The notes beneath the pieces were generated by a model. The model was not told the DNA's origin. It saw only the letters and a program-made list of their open reading frames with translations, and ran no database searches. This document shows, piece after piece, positions 17,046-25,911 of a stretch of DNA of 64,000 nt (position 1 is its first letter; every line of letters starts with the position of its first letter). The stretch lies in NCBI RefSeq assembly GCF_023716865.1, contig NZ_CP092417.1, positions 6,178,001-6,242,000 of the forward strand. Direction: 5' to 3'. This DNA is from Endozoicomonas sp. SCSIO W0465. GTDB taxonomy: Bacteria > Pseudomonadota > Gammaproteobacteria > Pseudomonadales > Endozoicomonadaceae. The position numbers and the translations under genes were made by a program.

Positions 17046-18771
17046 GTAATTTCTCAAAAAGTGCTGGAAGCAGGATAATTTCGGTCAGTCGTCTATCCTC
17101 TCACCATGGCTTTTCTAGAACACCAGCAGTTACAACCTGAAGATCTACTGAGATTCATCACTCAGCAGCAAGAGCAGATCATTCAGCTCAAAGAGCAGAT
17201 AGAATTGCTTGAAGCAGAGATTCGTCGTCTAAAAAAACTGCCCGCAAAGCCTGACATCAAACCAAACACCAAACCTCCCGATGATGACACCGGCAGCCCT
17301 GATGGAGATCCATCCGCTCCTGAGGGTAACGATGGAGCCAGCCCAGACACCTCGTCAAAGCAGAAGGTTAAGAAGCCCAACGAGAAAACCAGAAAGCAGC
17401 GTAAACAGCCCGAAAGCCATCGGCGGAAAAATCCATACCCATTGCTGCCACTGATGTTCCGGAGGGATCAATCAGGAATGGAACCACCCCTTTTCATGTT
17501 CAGGAACTGACAATACAAACATCCAGTATTGAATATCTTTTAGAGCAATGGGTGACACCCGATGGACAAACCATTACGGCCAAACCGCCAGCCAGCCTTC
17601 ATGGACATCATTACGGGCCAATGCTGCAGGCCTACGTTCTGCACCAGTATCATGGTTGCTCCGTTACCCAGCCAGAACTGCTGGACTGGCTATGGGACAT
17701 TGGAATCTCTATTTCCAGCGGGGAACTCAGCCAGCTTCTGACGAAAGGACACGAGCAGTTCCATGCTGAGAAAGATGAGCTGTTGACTACAGGTATTCGC
17801 TGTTCAAGTTATATCCAGACAGACGACACGGGAACAAGGCATAAGGGGAAGAACGGTTACTGCACCATCATCAATAACGAGTCCTTTGCCTGGTTCGAGA
17901 GCACAGACAGCAAAAGCCGGGAAAATTTCGTAAGCCTACTGCACCGCCCATGGTCAACTTACACGTTCACCGACGATGCCTTGATCTATCTGGAAAAACT
18001 GGATTACCCCAAAAAGTGGCTACGCGTTCTTAATCCATACAGAGGCGTCACCTTCCTGAGCCATGAAGCCTGGGAAGAATGTATGAAAGACCTGAGACTA
18101 ACTGGTAGACGGCGCCAGCAGGCCAGTGAAGCCATGATTTATGGCAGCCTGATACAGCATGGAGCAGGACATCTTACCACCTTCAGTGATGGGGCAAGGC
18201 AGTTCGACGTTTTCAAACACAGCCAGTGCTGGATACATGCAGAGCGAGGGCTGGCAAAAGTTCATCCGGTCAATGATCAGCAGGCCATGGCTCAGAAATG
18301 GCTTCGGACATGGTTCTGGGCCATTTACGATGACCTTAAAGACTTCAAGACAGAGCCAACTGAAAAAAAGGCAATAAAAGTACGACAGGGGTTCCAGGCG
18401 CTGATCCAAACCCAAACGTGCAGTGGGCTTCTTCAGGATGCTCTGTCAGGGTTGGCTGTAATCAAGGAAGAGCTATTACTGGTTCTGGATGACCCGAGCT
18501 TACCGCTGCACAACAACCTGAGCGAGAGTCAGATACGAGAATATGTTAAACGACGAAAGATCAGTAGTGGGACGCGAAGCGATTTGGGGCGGCAATGTCG
18601 CGACACCTTTGCCAGCCTGAAAAAAACGTGTCGCCTGTATGGTCTCTCTTTTTGGGATTATCTGAAAAGCCGACTAATGGGCGATGGGTTATTTCCGAGA
18701 TTGAGTAACCTGATTGAGGAGGCTTCACGTCATCTTCCGTGTGGTGCTGCCAGCAGTTTTTGAGAAATTAC
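17046..18771 (+). mobile_element. Second IS66-type element
   Basis: A 1726-bp element with perfect 14-bp inverted termini GTAATTTCTCAAAA and TTTTGAGAAATTAC and an 8-bp target duplication CATTTCGG (17038-17045 and 18772-18779). It encodes a different IS66 transposase from the four 1608-bp copies. It inserted at the 3' end of the OTU protease gene and replaced that protein's last four residues. Confidence 0.9.
17106..18763 (+). pseudogene. IS66-type transposase, frameshifted
   Basis: The N-terminal 134 codons (17106-17510) hold a coiled coil (QQQEQIIQLKEQIELLEAEI) and a Pro/Asp/Ser-rich linker. The catalytic part continues in another frame to 18763, with IQTDDTGTRHKG (D), a second D region FTDDALIYLEKL and HNNLSESQIREYVKRRK (E). 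The two parts join if the reading frame moves by -1 at CGGAAAAATCC near 17430. It may be a frameshift mutation or a programmed event; the site is not a classical slippery heptamer. Joined length is about 550 aa, normal for TnpC. Confidence 0.8.
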
Positions 18772-19963
18772 CATTTCGGCTATCTTTCGTCTTTTTTTCA
18801 GCGGCACTGTAGTGAAGAAAACGGTTATCAACGTAAAGCGTCGTTTTAGCCGTTCTGCTTTCGAAGATCGTCTGAGCATCCCTGTCAACAAAGCCAACCC
18901 CGTGAATATAGTCACACCCCGGAATCAAAACAAGATTACAATCAAGCTCTTTAGCCAGAATCCAGCCTTCGATTCCATGACGCCCCCAAAATAGGCCTTG
19001 ATCCATTATCTTACGTTTGTAGTCGTTTATAGTAGTGTATGAGTCCAGCCCCTGGCTCTTACCATTTTTCAAAATCATCTCCCTGTATTGATCTTTATCT
19101 GCCGCATTATTCAATATAACTTTAAGAACAAGATAGGGGTCAGACTCTCCCTCTGCCCGGGCGGCCAATACTGTCAGCTCTTCCTGAAACTGGTTCAACA
19201 ACTGCGTTTTCTTTTCAGGGGGAACCCCTTGCCATAAAGCATCGTACAGACAATCGCCATGATCACTGGTTTCTGAGATCTGATATTGATCCTGGGTATT
19301 CAGTTTATACCGGTAGCATTTGAAAATGCCTTCCACCATTGTTCTGCATTGCTCTGTATCTTCCAGTAAATATTGCTCTTTTATTGTTGGATGTTTTGCA
19401 AAGTAATCTGGAAACCGGTCTTTCAATTCTTGAAACAACGTTATTCTGAATTCAAAATCCATCCCGTCAGAGCCAAAATATTGATGCTCCAACTCTTTTA
19501 AAAAATCCATATCGGTGACAGTTCTTTCAGGATTGGCAACTCTGCCGCTATTTGCTGAACAAGATACCCGCCCATTGAGCAAATGAGCAGACTCAGCAGC
19601 GTTCAATCCAGTCCTGTCCACAGGTACTCTATCGGGCATTGTTGCAAGCGTATCGCCTTCCCCATGGCTGCTTCTTTTCACGTACAGATACCCCTTAGCC
19701 CCAAAATATAAGGCTCCCGCCAAAGAAGTGATGACTGGCAATGAGATATAAATTTCCGGACTCCTTTCCCTGATACCAATCCATGTACCAACAAAGCAGG
19801 TAACCAAACCTCCAGTCAAAACCATTGTGGATGCGGTATCTTTAAAAACCGACACTAAAAAGCCTCTCCAGCTGGCATTACCAACGGGTGGCCGGGAGGC
19901 TTCTTCTGATTGATACAATCTGTCAATGGAGGTTACCCGCTCCATTGGCCCACTTGAGAACAT
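18725..19963 (-). CDS. OTU-type cysteine protease with two membrane segments (candidate host-directed effector)
   Basis: A 412-aa protein. Two hydrophobic segments (about 36-64 and 71-93) are followed by an OTU fold. The catalytic Cys238 is in DHGDCLYDAL, WGRHGIEGWILAKELDCNLVLI is the conserved core, and His384 is in NRFLHYSAAE. OTU enzymes cleave ubiquitin or related chains in eukaryotes, so in a bacterium this is a likely secreted effector; the ubiquitin target is inference. The Asp usually two before the Cys is part of a slightly altered HGDC. The IS66-type insertion replaced the original end VAGN with 14 IS-encoded residues, which probably leaves the enzyme intact. Confidence 0.8.
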   Translation of the reverse strand: MFSSGPMERVTSIDRLYQSEEASRPPVGNASWRGFLVSVFKDTASTMVLTGGLVTCFVGTWIGIRERSPEIYISLPVITSLAGALYFGAKGYLYVKRSSHGEGDTLATMPDRVPVDRTGLNAAESAHLLNGRVSCSANSGRVANPERTVTDMDFLKELEHQYFGSDGMDFEFRITLFQELKDRFPDYFAKHPTIKEQYLLEDTEQCRTMVEGIFKCYRYKLNTQDQYQISETSDHGDCLYDALWQGVPPEKKTQLLNQFQEELTVLAARAEGESDPYLVLKVILNNAADKDQYREMILKNGKSQGLDSYTTINDYKRKIMDQGLFWGRHGIEGWILAKELDCNLVLIPGCDYIHGVGFVDRDAQTIFESRTAKTTLYVDNRFLHYSAAEKKTKDSRNGNFSKTAGSTTRKMT

Positions 19964-20048
19964 CTATAGGCTCCAAAGGATCACTTATACAAAATTCCAG
20001 ACTTTCCTTTATAAAACTATATATTTTTAAAACTATATATTTATAAAA

Positions 20049-21142
20049 CTATACAGCTCTGATCAATTCATCAGCAACCAATTGAACCTGCTCTCTGGTC
20101 ATATTGGGATAGATAGGCAATGAAAGACAGTGTTCAGCCAGTTGCTCGCAGACCGGCAGTTCAACGATACTGGTATGATCTGCCAATGCCCGCTGTTTAT
20201 TTAACGGCAAAGGGTAATAGATGGCAGTAGCAATACCTTTACTGGCAAGGCGCTTTTTGATCATATCTCTACCGGAAGGCAATACTACCGTAAACTGGTG
20301 ATAGATATGTTCCTCACGGTCATCAGGAAATATCACTTCCGTATCTTTTAACAGTTCACGGTACCATTGGGCCAATTGTTTTCGCTGAGCATTAAACTCA
20401 TCAAGATGGTTCAGTTTAACTCTCAACATGCCCGCCTGAATCTCATCCAGACGACTGTTGTAGCCTGAACACTCATGATAGTACTGGCGGGCACTGCCAT
20501 GATTGCACAGCATCCGTACTGTTTCGGCAGCTTTTAAGTCGCTGGTAATAACCAGGCCACCATCACCAAATCCACCGAGGTTTTTACTGGGAAAAAAACT
20601 GAACGCACCAAGCAAACCGAAATTACCGATTTTGCGGGATTGATAAGAAGCCCCAAACGTCTGTGCACAGTCTTCCAGCAGAATTAAGCCGTGACGATCA
20701 CAGACCGCCTGAATCTCGGATAGCGCCGCAGGCAAACCAAACAGATGAACCACCAGCACGGCTTTGCAACGGGAAGTGATGCTTCGCTCCAGCTCAAGCG
20801 GGTCCATGTTAAATGTCTCAGAGTCTATATCCACCAGAACGGGCGTTGCCCCCACCTGCATAATGGCTTCAGCAGTGGCAAAGAAGGTATAACCGGTGGT
20901 TAATACCTCATCACCTGCACCTATACCGGCGGCATGGAGGGCAAGAACCAGTGCATCTGTGCCATTTGCACAACTGATGGCGTACCTGGCGCCAAGGTAA
21001 TGAGCCACTTCCTGCTCAAAAAACTCGACTTCTTTTCCCATGATGAAACGGCCACTGCGTAATACATCAAGTGCTTTTTTTCTAACTGCGCCTGTATTGG
21101 TCGATGCCATGCCTGCACATCCACCATTGGTATGGTATTCAT
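20049..21142 (-). pseudogene. DegT/DnrJ/EryC1/StrS sugar aminotransferase, frameshifted at an A7 run
   Basis: A PLP-dependent nucleotide-sugar aminotransferase. The main frame (20049 to about 21080) carries ISCANGTDALVLALHAAG, ILLEDCAQTFGA and SFFPSKNLGGFGDGG, whose Lys is the PLP lysine. The family's usual first 20 residues (IPMVDVQAWHRPIQAQLEKK) are in another frame starting at ATG 21142. The frames join at a run of seven A (minus strand, 21075-21081). Losing one A gives QLEKKALDVLRSGRFIMG, as expected for the family. A short product from an ATG at 21110 would lack the N-terminus. It sits downstream of the Gfo/Idh/MocA gene and probably acts in the same pathway. Confidence 0.8.
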
Positions 21143-21229
21143 GTTTTTTTGATTCATGGCTCCCCTTTTACAGTGAAAATGGTACCGATGATTCCTCTAC
21201 CAATGGCTCTTTTATCTTTTACTGGCTAC

Positions 21230-22174
21230 TTAAAGGCACATGCCAGTTCTAACGATAATTTCTGAAATTCTGTTAGCAGCATTCAATGCATCTTTGCCAT
21301 CTTCACCACTGACCTTTGGTGGGCTTGATGCTTTAACACTGAGAAGAAAGTCTTCAATCTCCAACCTGAGCGCATCACTGCCCTGATAACTCTGCTCATG
21401 ACACTCAATCGTCGGAATTCCCGGATGTAACTCCCCTTCACCTTTAAAGAAATGGCTGAGTTTCAGCGCTTGAAAATCAACACAAATACATGAACATTTT
21501 TGAAAAATCCGCATCTTTCTTTTGCTTTTCTGACTGATACGACTGGCGGTCAGATTGGCAACACAACCATCGGCAAATGACAAACGGGCCTGGGCAATAT
21601 CAATGGTTTCTGACAAGACCGCACTGCCATTGGCGGCAATATCCATGATCGGGGAATCAACCATATTCAGAATAATATCCAGGTCATGAATCATCAGATC
21701 CATAATGACATTGATGTCCATGGATCGTGGCTTGAAGCTGGCCAGTCGATGAGACTCAATAAACCGGGGTTGTTTCACCTTATCGTAAGCGCTGCCCAGC
21801 GCAGCGTTGTAACGCTCGAGAAAGCCAACCTGGAGAATGAGTTGTCGCTCCCTGGCCAGTTTAATCATCTCTTCAGCCTGAGACAGGTTACTGGCTATGG
21901 GTTTTTCTACCAGCACATGCACACCCGCTTTCAGACAGTCACTGGCAATGGCGTGATGCAAGGCGGTAGGGACAACAACACTGACTGCATCAACCTGCCC
22001 GAGCAGATCCCGATAATCGCTGAAATAGTGGGTATTGCAGTTGCTGGCAACCTCCTGGCCACAGGCCTCATCAATATCGGCGACACCTACCAGATCACTG
22101 GTTGCCAGCCGGGCGTATTTCTCCGCATGAAATTTACCGAGATAACCTGCGCCAATCACTGCCGTTCGTAGCAT
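21230..22174 (-). CDS. Gfo/Idh/MocA-family NAD-dependent sugar oxidoreductase
   Basis: A 314-aa enzyme with a Rossmann motif VIGAGYLGKFHAEKY (residues 5-19), the VEKPIA catalytic-lysine motif and LERYNAA and DLMIHDLDIILNM stretches in the C-terminal domain. It oxidises a sugar hydroxyl to a ketone using NAD. With the adjacent aminotransferase it could make a 3-amino nucleotide sugar. The pair resembles GnnA-GnnB, which make UDP-GlcNAc3N for lipid A, or WlbA/WbpB-type pathways. Family is firm; substrate is inference. Confidence 0.8.
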   Translation of the reverse strand: MLRTAVIGAGYLGKFHAEKYARLATSDLVGVADIDEACGQEVASNCNTHYFSDYRDLLGQVDAVSVVVPTALHHAIASDCLKAGVHVLVEKPIASNLSQAEEMIKLARERQLILQVGFLERYNAALGSAYDKVKQPRFIESHRLASFKPRSMDINVIMDLMIHDLDIILNMVDSPIMDIAANGSAVLSETIDIAQARLSFADGCVANLTASRISQKSKRKMRIFQKCSCICVDFQALKLSHFFKGEGELHPGIPTIECHEQSYQGSDALRLEIEDFLLSVKASSPPKVSGEDGKDALNAANRISEIIVRTGMCL

Positions 22175-22379
22175 TTATCCTCATCACCCTCTGGCTGATA
22201 TCGACGCCGTTGAGCATTATTGCCTCAACCAGGGAATTGGTTGAGCAAACGGTATCCTCTATTGAATTCACTGCAATCCACTGTTCAGGATTGTCGATGA
22301 ATAGAAGCCATAAAGAAAAGATAGACAGAAATCGCCGTTCTGCTAGCAGAATAGGAAGAAATGGGAATGGGAAGTAAGA

Positions 22380-22398
22380 GGCAGCAGGAAATGCTGCC
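22380..22398. terminator. Short stem-loop
   Basis: GGCAGCA-GGAAA-TGCTGCC is a perfect 7-bp stem in the non-coding stretch before the IS1595-type transposase. No clear U-run follows, so its terminator role is uncertain. Confidence 0.35.
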
Positions 22399-22405
22399 TT
22401 AAGCG

Positions 22406-22419
22406 TACCTGATTACCAC
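22406..22419. repeat. Left arm of a 14-bp inverted repeat around an IS1595-type transposase
   Basis: TACCTGATTACCAC is exactly repeated in inverted orientation at 23698-23711, enclosing the transposase gene. It may mark the ends, or sub-terminal sites, of a roughly 1.3-kb element. I could not find a target duplication next to it. Confidence 0.4.
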
Positions 22420-22486
22420 CGACCCTACGTCGTGAGCCAGCTGCTATAATAAACGTCGATAGTCATGTGTTTTGGAGGTAAAACTG

Positions 22487-23443
22487 ATGTGTAAAAACAC
22501 CATTCAGTTCCAAAAAGGCCTTGGCATTATGCAATTTCTGGCTAATTACGGCAGTGAAGAGCAGTGTGAGAACGCGCTGTCCTCTTGGCGCTGGCCAGAT
22601 GGCTTCCAATGCCCGAAGTGTGGCTCCCGCAGTTTCTGCAAGCTTCACCGGAAAGCTGAATTCCAGTGCAATTGCTGCCGTTGCCAAACCTCGCTTACCA
22701 GTAACACTATCTTTGACTCAACAAAGCTGCCTCTAGCTACCTGGTTTCTGGGTATCTATCTCGTCACCCAGAATAAAGCGGGGATTTCTTGCCTGACGCT
22801 TCATCGACAACTTGGCATTTCCTACAATGCCGCATTGCGCATGAAACACAAACTCATGCAGGTCATGATGGAAAGAGATAACAGCTGGCAGTTGAGTGGT
22901 TTTGTTCAGATTGATGACGCCTATTGGGGCGGAGAGCGCCACGGAGGCCGCCGGGGCAGAGGCTCAGAGAACAAAGCCCCCTTCGTGGCCGCAGTTCAGA
23001 CAGATGCTGATAACCACCCTATCTACATGAAGTTCAATGCCGTTGATAACTTCCGGCGAAAAACCATTCAGGAGTGGGCAGAACATGCCCTGAAAAAGGG
23101 TGTCCGGGCCGTCAGCGATGGCTTGTCCTGTTTCCGGGGTATTGAAGATGCCGGATGCCAGCACACAGCCATCATTACCGGTGGTGGGCATGCATCCATG
23201 GAGAATGAGTTGTTCACCTGGGTAAATACCATGCTGGGAAACGTGAAAACAGCGATTACCGGTACTTACCATAAGCTCGACCCCAAGCATCTGGGCCGTT
23301 ATCTATCAGAGTTCAACTATCGGTTTAACCGGCGTTTTGATATGCCTTCAATGATCTCAAGGCTAGGTCGGGCTGCAGTCAATACAGCACCGATGCCGGA
23401 TCGACTTCTCAAACTGCCAGACGTCCAGTGGAAACCGGGTTAG
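22487..23443 (+). CDS. IS1595-family transposase (ISXO2-like DDE)
   Basis: A 319-aa transposase. An N-terminal zinc ribbon (CPKCGSRSFCKL ... CNCCRCQ) is followed by an ISXO2-like DDE/N domain with VQIDDAYWGGERHGGRRGRG and a C-terminal RYLSEFNYRFNRR motif that is diagnostic for the family. I place the start at ATG 22487, which has GGAGG about 8 bp upstream. The coding region is intact. It differs in sequence from the IS1595-type element at 42636. Confidence 0.9.
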   Translation: MCKNTIQFQKGLGIMQFLANYGSEEQCENALSSWRWPDGFQCPKCGSRSFCKLHRKAEFQCNCCRCQTSLTSNTIFDSTKLPLATWFLGIYLVTQNKAGISCLTLHRQLGISYNAALRMKHKLMQVMMERDNSWQLSGFVQIDDAYWGGERHGGRRGRGSENKAPFVAAVQTDADNHPIYMKFNAVDNFRRKTIQEWAEHALKKGVRAVSDGLSCFRGIEDAGCQHTAIITGGGHASMENELFTWVNTMLGNVKTAITGTYHKLDPKHLGRYLSEFNYRFNRRFDMPSMISRLGRAAVNTAPMPDRLLKLPDVQWKPG

Positions 23444-23697
23444 CCATCAACCGATAATTGAAAGTCAGTTGACGTATTAATATCATTATTTCGAATGATG
23501 ATGTGGGTCTTTGCTTGTTCGGAGCGGTTATGAAACCGAATTTAGTTGATAATCTGGAGAACAAGCCGTCATGATGCCTGCTCCACCGGTAATACTGGAG
23601 AGGTTCTATTATTTCTTTACCGGGTTATAGACATAAAGAATGAAAAGCTGCACGTATATTCTTAAATTATCTTTCCCTGTGTCATGACGTACGATCA

Positions 23698-23711
23698 GTG
23701 GTAATCAGGTA
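23698..23711. repeat. Right arm of the inverted repeat around the IS1595-type transposase
   Basis: GTGGTAATCAGGTA, the reverse complement of 22406-22419. The interval 23444-23697 contains no gene that I can see. Confidence 0.4.
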
Positions 23712-23730
23712 AGCGTATGCCTGAAAAGAA

Positions 23731-24114
23731 TTAGCTACGCTTGCCGTATACAATCACTTCGGCATATTTATGACCACCGATAGCGGTTCGGTAATCCAGC
23801 TCAATTTTGTTGATGATACGGTCACCTTCCAGCAATCGGTATGGCAGTGATCGCTTGCCCTGATACAGACGCTTGTTGATGAAGATATTTTGAGACCGCC
23901 CATCACCAAACACTATCCGGACATTCTTCATGAAAATTGGCGCTCTTTCCACTTTAAATGCAATGGTGTCGTACTTGCCCTTAAAGCCACTCACATGAAT
24001 CACATCATGTTCGCTCTGAAAAGAAACACGACGCTCGCCAAGTTTCTTCCAGTCATCCGCTATAGCACCAAAGCTCAGCACACTCATGAGTGCCAGGATC
24101 AGAAGCTTTTTCAT
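23731..24114 (-). CDS. Small secreted protein, unrecognised family
   Basis: A 127-aa protein with a clear signal peptide (MKKLLILALMSVLSFGAIA) and a mature region of alternating hydrophobic and charged residues suggesting a beta-sandwich (GKYDTIAFKVERAPIFMKNVRIVFGDG). The start at 24114 has AAGGAT upstream. It stands alone between an IS1595 element and the xdh operon. Periplasmic location is likely; function unknown. Confidence 0.7.
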   Translation of the reverse strand: MKKLLILALMSVLSFGAIADDWKKLGERRVSFQSEHDVIHVSGFKGKYDTIAFKVERAPIFMKNVRIVFGDGRSQNIFINKRLYQGKRSLPYRLLEGDRIINKIELDYRTAIGGHKYAEVIVYGKRS

Positions 24115-24411
24115 AGTAATCCTTATCAATCGCTAATCGTACAGAAATTTTAGCGGATAATAAGGAAACTGAAGCCAGCGCCATAGTTAGTAGACACCCC
24201 AAAATATGACGGGTTATGTCTACACTCAGGGATTACCACAATAATATTCACAGTTGATTACTTGCTATTTTCCTGACCAAATAGTCAAATTAGTGAAAAC
24301 GAAAAGCTGGAAATGTCATACAGCCTACCCAAAGCAAGCATCATCAAGCTGTCATGGTATTCCCGCCATAAAAAGTCACAATAAAAAGAATGAAAAAGGG
24401 ACATTGCCATC

Positions 24412-25911
24412 GTGATTCGCTTTCTTCTAAACGATCGGCTCGTCGTAGTTGAGGACATCGCTGCAGATACCACCGTTCTTGATTATCTTCGAGGCAATAC
24501 TGAAACCCGTACCACATCCCATGAGCAGCGTACCGGAACCAAAGAGGGCTGCTGCTCGGGTGACTGTGGCGCATGCACTGTTGTGGTTGGTGAGCCAGAG
24601 GGTGACCAGCTGAAATATAAGACCATGAACGCCTGTATTGCGCTGATGCCTTCGCTTCATGGCAAACAGCTACTGACCGTAGAAGATCTGGCTGGTTCTC
24701 ACCAGGCAGGCCAGCACAATAAAAAACCTGAGTTACACCCCGTTCAGCAGGCACTGGTTGATCACCATGGGTCCCAATGTGGCTTCTGCACACCGGGCAT
24801 TGTGATGTCGTTGTTTGCGCTTTACCAGGAGATTGCTGCTGATCATGAGCGTACAGAAAGCAAACCGGATGTTCTGGAAGCCCTCGGTGGAAACCTGTGC
24901 CGATGCACCGGCTACCGCCCCTTAATTGATGCGGCTAACAGCCTCGACAATGCTCAACCGGATGATGAGTTCTTCAGAAACCGTGAGCAAACTCTGTCCG
25001 AGCTACAAACCATCGAGCAACAAGGCAGCGTGAACACGAATGGGGCGTTTATTCCTGTCAATGAAGATGAGCTGGCCAGCTATCTGGTTGATCACCCTGA
25101 CGCCCGAATTCTTGCCGGTGGCACCGACCTTGGGCTCGACGTTACCCAGCAACTGAAGCATCTTGACAAACTGGTCTCGGTAAAAAATATTCCTTCTCTG
25201 CAGACCATTTATGAGGACGGCCATCATGATGGAAACAGTGAGCTGGTGATTGGCTCTGCTGTCACTTTTCGGAGCATAAAATCGATATTTACCAGGTACT
25301 ATCCTGAGTTTGCTCATATGCTGGACCGGCTTGGCTCTCAGCAGATACGCAACCAGGGAACCCTTGGTGGTAACATTGGCAACGCTTCACCCATAGGCGA
25401 CACTCCTCCCGTTTTACTGGCTCTGGATGCGTCTCTGGATCTTCGTCGTGGCGATACCGTCAGAAATATCCCGCTTGACCGGTTTTTCCTGGATTACAAA
25501 AAGACCGAACTGAAATCAGGTGAATACATTGCCCGAATCCGTATTCCCAAAGACCGCCATCAGTTGAAAGTCTATAAACTGAGCAAGCGGTATGGTGATG
25601 ATATCTCTACCGTCCTTGCCGCCATTAATCTGCAGACCAATGATGATGGCCAAATAACCAAGGCAAGAGTTGCGCTGGGTGGCATGGCGGCCATTCCCAG
25701 GCGTGCCCGACTCTGCGAGCAGGTTTTAACGGGATCACAACTGAATGACGAAACGCTCCGTCAGGCCAAAGCCGCTATCCGTCAGGAGTTCAAGCCCATG
25801 TCGGATGTCCGGGCCAGCAGCGAGTATCGCCTTGAAGCGGCCGGTAATTTGCTGGAGCGCTATTTTATGGAGCTGTCTGGCCAGAAGGTAAGGATTATCT
25901 GTCATGCGTAA
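24412..25911 (+). CDS. xdhA: Xanthine dehydrogenase small subunit (2Fe-2S and FAD)
   Basis: A 499-aa subunit. The N-terminal ferredoxin-like domain contains GCCSGDCGACTVVVG, the second 2Fe-2S domain contains CGFCTPGIVMSL and NLCRCTGYRPLIDA, and the FAD-binding CO-dehydrogenase-type domain (about 200-490) contains LAGGTDLGLDV and TLGGNIGNASPIGD. It carries electrons from the molybdenum subunit to NAD during hypoxanthine and xanthine oxidation. The start is a GTG at 24412 with an AAAGGGA upstream. The stop overlaps xdhB by 8 bp. Confidence 0.93.
   Translation: MIRFLLNDRLVVVEDIAADTTVLDYLRGNTETRTTSHEQRTGTKEGCCSGDCGACTVVVGEPEGDQLKYKTMNACIALMPSLHGKQLLTVEDLAGSHQAGQHNKKPELHPVQQALVDHHGSQCGFCTPGIVMSLFALYQEIAADHERTESKPDVLEALGGNLCRCTGYRPLIDAANSLDNAQPDDEFFRNREQTLSELQTIEQQGSVNTNGAFIPVNEDELASYLVDHPDARILAGGTDLGLDVTQQLKHLDKLVSVKNIPSLQTIYEDGHHDGNSELVIGSAVTFRSIKSIFTRYYPEFAHMLDRLGSQQIRNQGTLGGNIGNASPIGDTPPVLLALDASLDLRRGDTVRNIPLDRFFLDYKKTELKSGEYIARIRIPKDRHQLKVYKLSKRYGDDISTVLAAINLQTNDDGQITKARVALGGMAAIPRRARLCEQVLTGSQLNDETLRQAKAAIRQEFKPMSDVRASSEYRLEAAGNLLERYFMELSGQKVRIICHA

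Noticed and set aside
17420..17440. Programmed -1 frameshift in the IS66-type transposase
   Set aside because: The CGGAAAAATCC context does not form a standard slippery heptamer with good tRNA re-pairing; not excluded, but a simple indel is more likely.
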